Below are positions 45,452 through 53,795 of a stretch of 64,000 nt of DNA, piece after piece. A program made the translations under genes and the position numbers. The first letter of the stretch is position 1, and each line of letters starts with the position of its first letter. Under the pieces are notes generated by a model that saw only the letters and a program-made list of their open reading frames with translations, had not been told where the DNA came from and made no database searches. Source of the DNA: Paraflavitalea soli (lineage in GTDB: Bacteria; Bacteroidota; Bacteroidia; Chitinophagales; Chitinophagaceae); assembly GCF_003555545.1 (NCBI RefSeq), contig NZ_CP032157.1:1988546-2052545 (forward strand). The letters run 5' to 3'.

Positions 45452-46780
45452 TTATCTCGTCACCTCTACCTCCAGCACGGTATCATACTCCTCTTTGGGG
45501 ATGGCTTTTACATCTATCACTACATAGCTGTCGGCCAGCACCTGGTATTTAACCGGAGATTTGCCGGCAAAGGATTTAATAGACTTTATCTTATAAGGAA
45601 ATTTCAGGAACAGTTTTTCTTCCGGTGCCTTCAATAAGTGCAGGTACACCGTATTGCCTTTCTCCGTTACCGCTCCCCAATCCTGCGGTGCTATTGCACC
45701 TCCTTTGGTACCGTAAATGGTTTCGCCATATTGCTTCAGCCATTGTCCCATGGCATTCAACCGTTCTGTAAACTCAGGCTGGATAACGCCATTGGGCATA
45801 GGCCCGATATTCAGTAAGAAATTAGCATTATGACCTGCAGCCTTTACCAGGTAATGGATCAGCGCCTTGTTGGATTTGTAATTGCGGTCGGTAATGTTGA
45901 AACCCCAGGAATCATTGATGGTCTCACAGGTTTCCAGTGGCAGTTTGGAAACCGAAGCGCCGCCAAAACCGGTGGTATTGCCACCCGGCAGGTCTTTTTC
46001 AAAAGCCTGGAAATCTTCGCCCGGTATAGGTGCCAGATGGTGGTTATTACTGATAAGGCATTGCGGTTGCAGGCGGTGGATGAGGCTGTAGATCTCATCA
46101 TACTTCCAGTCGACCTTCGAGACGGCCGTTTTATTGTGGTCATTCTCCAGCTGGTCCCAATGGCCATCAAACCAAATGCCGGCCACTTCTCCGTAATTGG
46201 TGAGCAGTTCTGTCAGCTGGGCTTTCATGAAGTTGATATAGGAGGGCCAGTTACTTTTCTCAGTACGGCCGGTGCCTTTGCCCGTGCGGCCAGTCTCGTA
46301 TTGGTAATCCGTGCGGTACCAGTCGAGCAGGGAATAGTAAAAGAACAGCTTTATACCTTGCCGGTGGCATTCATCGGCCATCTGTTTTACAACGTCCTTT
46401 CCATAGGGCGTACCCATGATGCTCCAGTCGGATTGTTTGGTATCCCATAAACTAAATCCATCGTGGTGACGGGTAATAAGCGTAATGTATTGCATCCCGG
46501 CAGCCTTCGCCGTGCTGACCCATGTCTTTGCATCAAAACTGATGGGATTGAAAATATTGATGAGGCGGCGGTATTCAGGTACCTGGATATTCCGCTGGTT
46601 CATCACCCACTCCCCATGACCCAATACGCTGGAAGCGCCCCAATGGATAAACATGCCAAAGCGGGCACTGTCGAACCACTTGCGGGAGTCCATGTTTTGA
46701 GGAGATGGCGTATAGGTGGATTGGCTGAAGCCGGTGAGCGACAGGAAAACGAACAGGAAAGCAATGGTTAGTCTGATCAT
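45452..46780 (-). CDS. Alpha-L-fucosidase (GH29)
   Basis: 442 residues. Signal peptide about 1-19 (ending TGFSQ), so periplasmic or secreted. Family 29 hallmarks: WFDSARFGMFIHWGASSV, ITRHHDGFSLWDT (HH-D substrate pocket), and VAGIWFDGHWD, where the Asp is the expected nucleophile. A C-terminal beta sandwich begins around residue 345. Releases fucose from glycans. It stands alone, convergent with the small membrane peptide gene, with no SusC/D pair. Confidence 0.93.
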   Translation of the reverse strand: MIRLTIAFLFVFLSLTGFSQSTYTPSPQNMDSRKWFDSARFGMFIHWGASSVLGHGEWVMNQRNIQVPEYRRLINIFNPISFDAKTWVSTAKAAGMQYITLITRHHDGFSLWDTKQSDWSIMGTPYGKDVVKQMADECHRQGIKLFFYYSLLDWYRTDYQYETGRTGKGTGRTEKSNWPSYINFMKAQLTELLTNYGEVAGIWFDGHWDQLENDHNKTAVSKVDWKYDEIYSLIHRLQPQCLISNNHHLAPIPGEDFQAFEKDLPGGNTTGFGGASVSKLPLETCETINDSWGFNITDRNYKSNKALIHYLVKAAGHNANFLLNIGPMPNGVIQPEFTERLNAMGQWLKQYGETIYGTKGGAIAPQDWGAVTEKGNTVYLHLLKAPEEKLFLKFPYKIKSIKSFAGKSPVKYQVLADSYVVIDVKAIPKEEYDTVLEVEVTR

Positions 46781-46880
46781 AGTGAATTATTTGGAATACG
46801 AAAGATAATGATAAAGCCTTAACGGGATACGTATTCCGGAAACTTGCGCAATCGATTGGATTGGGAACAGGTGGGTGGGC

Positions 46881-46912
46881 AAAAAAAAAATCCCGGAGCA
46901 CAAACTCCGGGA
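46881..46912 (-). terminator. Terminator of pdhB
   Basis: On the minus strand TCCCGGAG-TTTGTG-CTCCGGGA is followed by ten T, about 70 bases after the pdhB stop. The rest of 46781-46980 holds only degenerate CGATTGACGATT-like repeats (46948-46975). Confidence 0.9.
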
Positions 46913-46980
46913 TCAAATATTATAAGGAACCAGTTATTCGTCAGGCATTATTCACGATTGACGATTACCGATTCACCATC

Positions 46981-47967
46981 TTACTTCTGCAGGTACATTA
47001 CTTCCTTCACCAGTTTCACCGTGCGGGGTACATCAGGTAAGGCAGCAGCTACCAGGTTGGGGGCATAGTGCAGCGGTGCATCGGCAGCCGTGATACGGCG
47101 GATCGGTGCATCGAGGTAATCAAATGCTTCCTTCTGAATGCGGTAAGCAATCTCAGAAGACACTGAACACATAGGCCACTGCTCTTCCACAATCACCAGG
47201 CGGTTGGTCTTCTTAACGCTTTCCACGATGGTATGCCAGTCGAGCGGGCGGATGGTGCGCAGGTCGATCACCTCAGCGCTGATACCTTCTTTTTCCAGTT
47301 CGGCAGCAGCACCCAGGGCTACTTTCATCATTTTATTATAAGAAACGATGGTCACATCGCGGCCTTGCCTTTTCACATCGGCCTTACCAATGGGGATCAG
47401 GTATTCGCCTTCAGGTACTTCACCCTTGTCGCCGTACATCACCTCACTTTCCATGAACATCACCGGGTCATTGTCGCGAATGGCGGATTTCATTAAACCT
47501 TTGGCATCGTAAGGATTGGAAGGAGATATTACTTTGATACCGGGAATGTTGGCATAATAGCTCTCAAAGGCGGTGGAGTGCTGGGCGCCCAATTGACCGG
47601 CAGAGCCGTTGGGACCACGAAAAACGATGGGACAACTGATTTGTCCACCGCTCATTGCCAGCATCTTAGAAGCTGTATTTAAAATTTGATCCAAGGCCAG
47701 TACAGCAAAGTTCCAGGTCATGAACTCCACGATCGGACGCAAGCCGTTCTGAGCAGCTCCTACCGCGATACCGGTAAAACCCAATTCAGCGATCGGGGTA
47801 TCAATTATCCTTTTCGGGCCAAATTCGTCCAGCATACCCTGGCTAACCTTATAGGCGCCATTGTATTCTGCTACTTCTTCACCCATCAGGAATACATTAG
47901 GATCTCTTCTCATTTCTTCGCTCATCGCTTCGCGCAGCGCTTCACGAAATGCTATTAATCTTGCCAT
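46981..47967 (-). CDS. pdhB: Pyruvate dehydrogenase E1 component, beta subunit
   Basis: 328 residues from the ATG at 47967 (MARLIAFREALREAMSEEM); the frame runs 42 codons further up, but that extension does not fit the family. Transketolase pyrimidine-binding domain (MGEEVAEYNGAYKVSQGM, AELGFTGIAVGAA, QHSTAFESYYANIPG) and C-terminal domain (VEEQWPMCSVSSEIAYRI). With an alpha subunit it decarboxylates pyruvate using thiamine diphosphate and feeds the E2 lipoyl domain. No alpha gene is adjacent, so the E1 subunits are encoded apart. The acceptor could also be a branched-chain 2-oxo acid. Confidence 0.93.
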   Translation of the reverse strand: MARLIAFREALREAMSEEMRRDPNVFLMGEEVAEYNGAYKVSQGMLDEFGPKRIIDTPIAELGFTGIAVGAAQNGLRPIVEFMTWNFAVLALDQILNTASKMLAMSGGQISCPIVFRGPNGSAGQLGAQHSTAFESYYANIPGIKVISPSNPYDAKGLMKSAIRDNDPVMFMESEVMYGDKGEVPEGEYLIPIGKADVKRQGRDVTIVSYNKMMKVALGAAAELEKEGISAEVIDLRTIRPLDWHTIVESVKKTNRLVIVEEQWPMCSVSSEIAYRIQKEAFDYLDAPIRRITAADAPLHYAPNLVAAALPDVPRTVKLVKEVMYLQK

Positions 47968-48105
47968 CCGGTTTTTTTGTTTAATTAATCTAAACTCCCG
48001 ACTGCAATAAGTCCTCATCGGGCGACGCAAAATTATTGGTTGAGAGGCAGATAAACAAATTGGATTGTCCTCAGACCATCGCTTTTTGTCCATACGTCAA
48101 ACGGA

Positions 48106-48137
48106 TTTCCCCCGCCCATTCCCCCGTGCTAGGTTTG
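48106..48137 (+). promoter_or_regulatory. Promoter of the second LytS/LytTR operon
   Basis: TTTC (48106-48109) and TAGGTTTG (48130-48137) are separated by 20 bases; the -7 box matches TAnnTTTG. The ATG follows 42 bases later. Confidence 0.55.
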
Positions 48138-48179
48138 TGTAAACGATGGGAATACCATTAAAAACGTAATTTCCTATTC

Positions 48180-49205
48180 ATGAACAGGCGCTGGAAATAT
48201 CTTATTCCTCCTTTATATGGCTTGCTGATCTATGCGACCATCCGGCTCATCAATGATACCCTGGCAGATGACCGATTCTGGGAACGGCCACTACTACTGA
48301 ATACCATTGAAATTGGCTTTACGATCCTAATGGGGTATCTCATATTCTATGCCATGCAATGGGTGTTCCGTCATTTCGATCCTTTCCTGGCGAAAGGCGC
48401 CACCACCAGTACCATACGGAAGGAATTGTTGTGGGTATTCATAGTAACAGAAGTGGGCGTCAACCTGGTCATGACACCCATGGTGGCTTTAACGGATGAT
48501 GGGCTATCCTGGGGCGACTTTGCCATCATCAATGTTATCCCTCTCCTATATAACCTGATCTACTACGCGGTCGTACGCAGCAATAAACTGCTCAAAGCCT
48601 ATATTGATAATAAGATACAGCTGGAAAAGATCACCAACGACCATTTGCAAACCGAATTGAAATTCCTGAAAGCACAATACCATCCCCATTTCCTGTTCAA
48701 TGCCCTCAACACAGTATATTTCCAGATGGATGAAGATGTACAGGCAGCCAAGCGGAGCATTGAGAAGTTTTCGGGGCTGCTGCGCTACCAGCTGTATGAC
48801 CAGCAGCAAACCGTACCGCTTAGCCAGGAAATACAATACCTCACCAATTTTATTGAGCTGCAGCAGGTGCGTACTTCTGAAAAACTACAGTTGAAGGTTA
48901 ATTTTGACCCCGCACTCAATGGTCAGCAGGTGTATCCCCTGCTGTTATTGCCCATGGTGGAAAATGCCTTTAAATATGCAGGAGGACGCTACCACATCGA
49001 TATTGTGGCCAGGCTGGATGGCAACAACCTGGTATTTACCGTCACCAATTCTATCCCGCTCAATATGCCCGTAAAAGTTGACAGCGGTATCGGGCTGGAG
49101 AACCTTAAAAGGAGACTGGAATTATTGTATTCCGGCAAAAGCAGTTTACAAACAGCCAAACAGGCCGATGAGTTTTGGGCCGAATTACAAATAAAACTGG
49201 ATTAA
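48180..49205 (+). CDS. LytS/YehU-type sensor histidine kinase
   Basis: 341 residues. Four membrane segments in the first 140 residues, then LKAQYHPHFLFNALNTVYF with the phospho-His and an HATPase with LPMVENAFKYAG and SGIGLENLKRRL. The stop overlaps the regulator's ATG (TAATG), giving coupled translation. First of two adjacent LytS/LytTR units. Confidence 0.93.
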   Translation: MNRRWKYLIPPLYGLLIYATIRLINDTLADDRFWERPLLLNTIEIGFTILMGYLIFYAMQWVFRHFDPFLAKGATTSTIRKELLWVFIVTEVGVNLVMTPMVALTDDGLSWGDFAIINVIPLLYNLIYYAVVRSNKLLKAYIDNKIQLEKITNDHLQTELKFLKAQYHPHFLFNALNTVYFQMDEDVQAAKRSIEKFSGLLRYQLYDQQQTVPLSQEIQYLTNFIELQQVRTSEKLQLKVNFDPALNGQQVYPLLLLPMVENAFKYAGGRYHIDIVARLDGNNLVFTVTNSIPLNMPVKVDSGIGLENLKRRLELLYSGKSSLQTAKQADEFWAELQIKLD

Positions 49206-49900
49206 TGGCACGCAAAATAACCTGTATCATAACAGACGATGAACCGATGGCCCGGAAGGGACTTCAAGGCTATGTAGAAAAGATCGATTTCCTGCAGCTG
49301 GTAGGCCAATGCGAGGATGCCTTGCAGCTGAACACCCTCCTGAAACAACAACCCGTAGACCTGCTATTCCTCGATATTGAGATGCCTTATATTACAGGCA
49401 TTGATTTTCTGCAACAAACGCCCCAGCCCCCCAAAGTGATCTTTACCACGGCTTATGAGCAATATGCCATTCGCGGATACGAGTTGGATGTGTTGGACTA
49501 CCTCCTGAAGCCTGTTTCCTTCGACCGTTTCCTCAAAGCAGCCAACAAGGCCTTTGACTATTTCCAGCCCTCCCCCGCTGCCGAACAGGCGCATGTATTC
49601 ATTAAAACCGATACCCGGCTGGAAAAGATCAGGTTTGCCGATATCCTGTTTGCCGAAGCCATGGAGAACTATGTAGCGATTTATACAGCCGATAAAAAAT
49701 TCATCACCCATTCCACGCTGAAAGGCTTGCAGGAAAGCCTGCCCGGCAGTATGTTTATCCAGCCGCACAAGTCATACCTGGTCAATATGCAGGCCATTGG
49801 TGCAGTAGAAGGCAATATCCTGCATGTGGGCAGGTACCAGGTGCCGATCTCCAAATACCAGAAAGAAGAGGTAATGGAACGAATTGGATACAGGAAGTGA
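49205..49900 (+). CDS. LytTR-family response regulator
   Basis: 231 residues from the ATG at 49205, one base overlapping the kinase stop. Receiver (TDDEP, phospho-Asp in LLFLDIEMPY, Lys in YLLKPVSF) and LytTR domain (ILFAEAMENYVAIY, FIQPHKSYLV). Partner of the kinase just upstream. Confidence 0.93.
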   Translation: MARKITCIITDDEPMARKGLQGYVEKIDFLQLVGQCEDALQLNTLLKQQPVDLLFLDIEMPYITGIDFLQQTPQPPKVIFTTAYEQYAIRGYELDVLDYLLKPVSFDRFLKAANKAFDYFQPSPAAEQAHVFIKTDTRLEKIRFADILFAEAMENYVAIYTADKKFITHSTLKGLQESLPGSMFIQPHKSYLVNMQAIGAVEGNILHVGRYQVPISKYQKEEVMERIGYRK

Positions 49901-49978
49901 AAATGTTGTTTGTATGGATGAATCTGCGTTTAGTACAATTTTACCGGCAGTCACAAGTCTTTTCACGATTTTTATACA

Positions 49979-51055
49979 GTGAAGAACAGAGTAAGGTTAC
50001 ATAGTATTTTCTGGCTGGCTTACCTGGTGCATGAACTTGCCCTGGAATATGCCTGGTTCAATTCCTATTTTCCAAATGTAACTGTGGGAGAACGGTTATG
50101 GTTGGCTTTCCGCACCGTGTTGTGGCTGTTACCGGGAAAGGTGTTGTTTACTTATTTCCTGTTGTGGGCCGTTGGCCGGGCGGTCAACCGCAACCGGATC
50201 ATACCATGGCTCATACCGGCCTCCATCCTGGCAATCGTATTATCGGTAGCTTTATACCGCCTCATATTATATTACTACCTGGTGCCCATCGTGCTTCACA
50301 ATCCCTGGAGTGAAGGAGCGCTATGGAACCCGCGAAGGATACTCGGCCATTTTGTGGACATTGGTTTTGTAGCTGCCTGTGCGGTAGCCATGAAATTTCT
50401 CCGCATGAACTGGCTTAGCCGGATGCGGGAAAAGAAATTACTACAGGAAAAACTGGAAGCAGAGTTGAAGTTCCTGCGTACGCAAACCAATCCCCACTTC
50501 CTGTTCAATACGTTGAATAATATCTATGCGCTGGCCCGTAAAAAATCAGATAATACGGCCGATGTGGTGATGAAACTATCCAAGTTGCTGCGCTTTATGC
50601 TGTACGAATCACGCAAGGAACGTATTCCTGTGAGTGCCGAGATACGGATGATCGAAGATTACCTGGAACTGGAGAAAATACGGTACAACGAACGGCTCAC
50701 CATTCAATTTGAAAAGGATATTGATGATTCGACACAGCAAATAGCCCCCTTATTGTTATTGCCATTCATTGAAAACGCCTTCAAACATGGGGCCAGCGAA
50801 ACCAGGTTCGACTCATTTATCCATATTGGTGTTGGGCTGAAAGAAGGGCACTTAAAATTTTGTATTGAAAATTCAAAAGAAGAAAACGGCATAACAACGG
50901 TCACCGACAATATTGGTCTTAGCAATGTGAAACGCCAACTGGAACTGATGTACCAGGAACACACTTTGCAGGTTGATAACCAGAAAGACCGTTTTACTGT
51001 TCACCTTACTATTAATCTTAACAACGATGCAACGCTATCATTGCCTTATTATTGA
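49979..51055 (+). CDS. LytS/YehU-type sensor histidine kinase
   Basis: 358 residues starting at GTG (49979); no in-frame ATG precedes the membrane region. Four membrane segments to about residue 145, then LRTQTNPHFLFNTLNNIYA with the phospho-His, and HATPase motifs LPFIENAFKHGA and NIGLSNVKRQL. It is more like the kinase at 22791 in its core than the one directly upstream. Overlaps the next gene by 29 bases. Confidence 0.92.
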   Translation: MKNRVRLHSIFWLAYLVHELALEYAWFNSYFPNVTVGERLWLAFRTVLWLLPGKVLFTYFLLWAVGRAVNRNRIIPWLIPASILAIVLSVALYRLILYYYLVPIVLHNPWSEGALWNPRRILGHFVDIGFVAACAVAMKFLRMNWLSRMREKKLLQEKLEAELKFLRTQTNPHFLFNTLNNIYALARKKSDNTADVVMKLSKLLRFMLYESRKERIPVSAEIRMIEDYLELEKIRYNERLTIQFEKDIDDSTQQIAPLLLLPFIENAFKHGASETRFDSFIHIGVGLKEGHLKFCIENSKEENGITTVTDNIGLSNVKRQLELMYQEHTLQVDNQKDRFTVHLTINLNNDATLSLPYY

Positions 51056-51743
51056 AGATGAGCCCCTGGCGGCTGAAGTACTGCAGGATTATATACGGCA
51101 GGTACCTTTCCTCGAACTGAAAGGCGTGGCCAGCGATGCCATCTTTGCGATGGAATTAATGCAGCAACAAAAGATAGACCTGATCTTCCTGGACATTCAC
51201 CTGCCCAAACTGAAGGGGTTTGATTTCATCCGCACGTTGAAACAGCCCCCTCACATTATCATCACCTCTGCCTACCATGAATATGCCTTGCAAGGGTATG
51301 AATACAATGTAGTGGATTACCTGCTGAAGCCGATTGAGTTTAGCCGCTTCCTGATGGCCGTTAACAAACTGAAACAGTCGCCCGTACCGGCTGTTAGCAT
51401 TACCTCGCTGATGCCTGGACCAGAAAGAGCTTACCTGTTCTTTAATGTGAGCAAAAAGAAGGTGAAAGTGTACCTGGATGAAATATTATACATAGAAAGC
51501 CTGAAAGAGTACATCCGCATCTATACGAAAACTAAGAATATACTCACCAAGTTCCAGTTGGGACAGATTGAAGAGCTGCTGGCCAAAAACAATTTCCTGC
51601 GGATACACCGATCTTTCATTGTAGCAAAAGACAAGATCGAAGCATTTACGGCTACAGACGTAGAGATATCGGGAAAGCTGATCCCTATTGGCAGGAGCTA
51701 CAAAGAACTGGTACAATCCATCCTGGAAAAGAGTGCGGGTTAG
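51027..51743 (+). CDS. LytTR-family response regulator
   Basis: 238 residues from the ATG at 51027 (MQRYHCLIIEDEPLAAE); the frame runs 18 codons further into the kinase gene, but the receiver begins here. Phospho-Asp in LIFLDIHLPK, Lys in YLLKPIEF, LytTR domain with ILYIESLKEYIRIY and FLRIHRSFIV. Translationally coupled to its kinase. Confidence 0.93.
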   Translation: MQRYHCLIIEDEPLAAEVLQDYIRQVPFLELKGVASDAIFAMELMQQQKIDLIFLDIHLPKLKGFDFIRTLKQPPHIIITSAYHEYALQGYEYNVVDYLLKPIEFSRFLMAVNKLKQSPVPAVSITSLMPGPERAYLFFNVSKKKVKVYLDEILYIESLKEYIRIYTKTKNILTKFQLGQIEELLAKNNFLRIHRSFIVAKDKIEAFTATDVEISGKLIPIGRSYKELVQSILEKSAG

Positions 51744-51928
51744 CCATGAAGGTCCGCTTCCCTGTTACGAAATGCAATTTCCACCGCACCAGTGACATAC
51801 TGCGGCTGATACAACAGGCTCATGGGGTCTTTCCGTTCCCTGGTTGAATAGCCTGTCTTTGATGCAGCAAAACTGCCTGTAAACTTATCTATTATAGTAA
51901 GTATAGGGTGTTAATATACAAGTAAGCC

Positions 51929-52093
51929 ATGAAAAAATTGATGTTGCCGATCCTACTGGTAACAGGTCTCGCATACCTGGTATCGGGAAAAGTGCATCCG
52001 CCACCTAATGCGTCCCCGTGTAATGGTGTGCATGCAGAGAAAGAGATCTTACTGCCTGTAGAACGATTATTGTGGGCGCTGGATGCGCCATAA
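51929..52093 (+). CDS. Small secreted or membrane-anchored peptide (54 residues)
   Basis: ATG at 51929, stop TAA at 52091. The start MKKLMLPILLVTGLAYLVSG is a signal-peptide or anchor-like segment, followed by a Pro/Cys-containing tail. No family known. The 185 bases before it hold only a 33-codon ORF, which I do not support. A terminator follows at 52167. Confidence 0.4.
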   Translation: MKKLMLPILLVTGLAYLVSGKVHPPPNASPCNGVHAEKEILLPVERLLWALDAP

Positions 52094-52166
52094 GTAAGTC
52101 TTTAGCATGACGAGTAGGTTCCGTTGGTGTTACGGTAAGAGCAGATCCGTCAAATCTGCTAATTGT

Positions 52167-52205
52167 AACCGGCTTATTCCGTAGGGGGAAGCCGGTTTTT
52201 CTTTT
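52167..52205 (+). terminator. Terminator with a preceding hairpin
   Basis: AACCGGCTT (52167-52175) and AAGCCGGTT (52189-52197) pair and are followed by TTTCTTTT. A second hairpin, AGCAGAT with ATCTGCT (52140-52160), stands just before it, so the 3' end of this transcript is structured. Confidence 0.75.
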
Positions 52206-52253
52206 CGCCAGCACCAGGCAATCCCCCAGCCTTCACCGCTCACCTTTCACTGC

Positions 52254-52649
52254 TCACCCCTTCCCTCCTGCCGCTTCCAGCTTTTGTGTCTTGTTGCGCA
52301 CGATGATGCACTTATCATGCGCTATCTCTTTGAAGCCATATTCATAACAATAATAGTAAGTCTCCTTTTCTTTATTAGTAAAAATGCTGGTAAAGAAATC
52401 AAAGCGGTAGCCTTTTTTAGCCAGTTCTGCTTTGGACCGGGCTGTGGCCCTTTCCACGCCTTCCATTGTTTCTTCCAGAATGCGCCGGTTACGGCGAAGA
52501 ATATTGTTTACGTTGCGCACATAGTTAACGGAGTCACTGTTTAACTGATTATTGTAATTATTGCGGCAATAATCATCGCAAAATCTTTTATCGGCCCTCC
52601 CCTTTATAGTTTTCCCACAAGTAGGGCAAGTTCTGGCTTCGTTATTCAT
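52254..52649 (-). CDS. Zinc-ribbon protein (DUF2116-like)
   Basis: 131 residues from the ATG at 52649 (a TTG two codons further up is less likely). N-terminal zinc ribbon CPTCGK...FCDDYC (CxxC and CxxxC), followed by a long helix (VNNILRRNRRILEETMEGVERATARSKAELAKKGY) and a small C-terminal domain (YCYEYGFKEI). Probably a nucleic-acid-binding or regulatory protein. Divergent from an ssb-like gene with a palindrome and 10-bp repeats between. Confidence 0.75.
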   Translation of the reverse strand: MNNEARTCPTCGKTIKGRADKRFCDDYCRNNYNNQLNSDSVNYVRNVNNILRRNRRILEETMEGVERATARSKAELAKKGYRFDFFTSIFTNKEKETYYYCYEYGFKEIAHDKCIIVRNKTQKLEAAGGKG

Positions 52650-52687
52650 AGTCAATTATTTATGGGTAGATAGTTAATCAGTTTATC

Positions 52688-52739
52688 CGTTTGTAAGCGC
52701 TTACAAACGTTTACAAACACTTACATCCGAGTATAAACG
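52688..52739. promoter_or_regulatory. 22-bp perfect palindrome plus 10-bp direct repeats (possible operator)
   Basis: CGTTTGTAAGCGCTTACAAA followed by CG (52688-52709) is a perfect palindrome. Its right half starts a run of 10-base units: CTTACAAACG, TTTACAAACA, CTTACATCCG, AGTATAAACG (52700-52739). The 10-base period puts each unit on the same helix face. It lies 39 bases upstream of the Zn-ribbon start and 109 bases before the ssb-like start, as expected for a shared operator. Confidence 0.55.
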
Positions 52740-52847
52740 ACTATTAACCGGCTATGGATTTACGGGAGGTGCATTTTTGTGGGGACAGGCAGGCATCCCG
52801 GTGCCGGTCCGAAATAAAAAATCAATCATTTATTAAAACACACAATT

Positions 52848-53207
52848 ATGTACGCATTAAGAAACAAAGTTCAACTGATCGGCTATGTAGGTATTGAACC
52901 AGAAGTAAGACTTACTGAGAAAAGAAAGAAATGGGTACGGTTCTCACTGGCTACCCATGAGACTTACAGGAATGCGCAGGGTGAGAAAGTTACAGAAACA
53001 CAATGGCACCACCTGGTAGCCTGGGGCAAGGTGGCTGAAATAGTCGAAAAATACCTGCTCAAAGGAAAAGAAGTGGCAGTAGAAGGCAAGCTGGTGAACC
53101 GCAGTTATACGGATAAGGATGGTATTAAACGGTATACTACGGAGATACTGGTAAGTGAGGTATTATTACTGGGCGCTAAAAAAGAGCATAGTGTGGCAGC
53201 GGCCTAG
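52848..53207 (+). CDS. Single-stranded DNA-binding protein, short form
   Basis: 119 residues. OB-fold of the SSB family: NKVQLIGYVGIEPEVRL, KKWVRFSLATHETY, TQWHHLVAWGKVAEIVEKYL, GKEVAVEGKL. It ends soon after the OB fold (LLLGAKKEHSVAAA) and lacks the Pro-rich linker and acidic tip (D-D-I-P-F type) that housekeeping SSB uses to recruit repair proteins. It is probably a specialised paralogue. Divergent from the Zn-ribbon gene. Confidence 0.92.
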   Translation: MYALRNKVQLIGYVGIEPEVRLTEKRKKWVRFSLATHETYRNAQGEKVTETQWHHLVAWGKVAEIVEKYLLKGKEVAVEGKLVNRSYTDKDGIKRYTTEILVSEVLLLGAKKEHSVAAA

Positions 53208-53276
53208 TTAATTGTTTGCAAGGTGCACAGCATCACACCCCGGATGGCAGTGTAAAGCCTGTGCACTTTGCATTCA

Positions 53277-53795
53277 TTATAATTCTTTTTGCATCAGCCA
53301 ATCGGTCTGCGGATCATTGCCTACCACAAATATATGGTCGCTGAACTTCCGGAATCCCCATTTGGTATAGAAGGAAATGGCCCGCTGGTTATGCTCCCAT
53401 ACGCCCAGCCAGATCAACGCTTTCTTTTTATCCTGTGCTATGGAAAGGCATTCCTGCATCAACGCACTGCCCACACCTTTCCCGATAGTATTGGATACGG
53501 CATATATCCTGGCAATCTCGATAGCAGGTTTATCACCCAGTCCGGGAGGGTTTGGCGCTTCCCGTAAACGGGCATAGCCCACTACCACCTCTTCGGCAAC
53601 GGCCAGTAAAAAGATACTGTCAGGCGCGGTAACTTCTGCCATTAGCTTTTCCCGGGTAAATTCTTCATTCATGAATTTCTCCATATCCTCCGGGGTATTG
53701 TCGGCAGCAAAGGAGTCGTAAAAAGTTTGCCGGCTCAGGTCAGCAATCATTCCTGCATCTTCGGCAGTGGCTCTTCGTATGGTGATCGTACTCAT
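53277..53795 (-). CDS. GNAT-family N-acetyltransferase (PaiA-like)
   Basis: 172 residues. GNAT acetyl-CoA site: IARIYAVSNTIGKGVGSALM, then LGVWEHNQRAISFYTKWGF. The FYDSFAADNTPEDMEKFM start resembles PaiA/spermidine-type acetyltransferases, but the substrate is not certain. Its start overlaps the thiolase stop by 4 bases, so the two are co-translated. Confidence 0.88.
   Translation of the reverse strand: MSTITIRRATAEDAGMIADLSRQTFYDSFAADNTPEDMEKFMNEEFTREKLMAEVTAPDSIFLLAVAEEVVVGYARLREAPNPPGLGDKPAIEIARIYAVSNTIGKGVGSALMQECLSIAQDKKKALIWLGVWEHNQRAISFYTKWGFRKFSDHIFVVGNDPQTDWLMQKEL

Noticed and set aside
51747-51848. 33-codon ORF after the last LytTR regulator
   Set aside because: Too short, no signal or membrane segment, no supporting terminator or promoter.
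52254-53207. Zn-ribbon/SSB pair as part of a plasmid or conjugative element
   Set aside because: No integrase, relaxase, att repeats or tRNA nearby; flanking genes look chromosomal.
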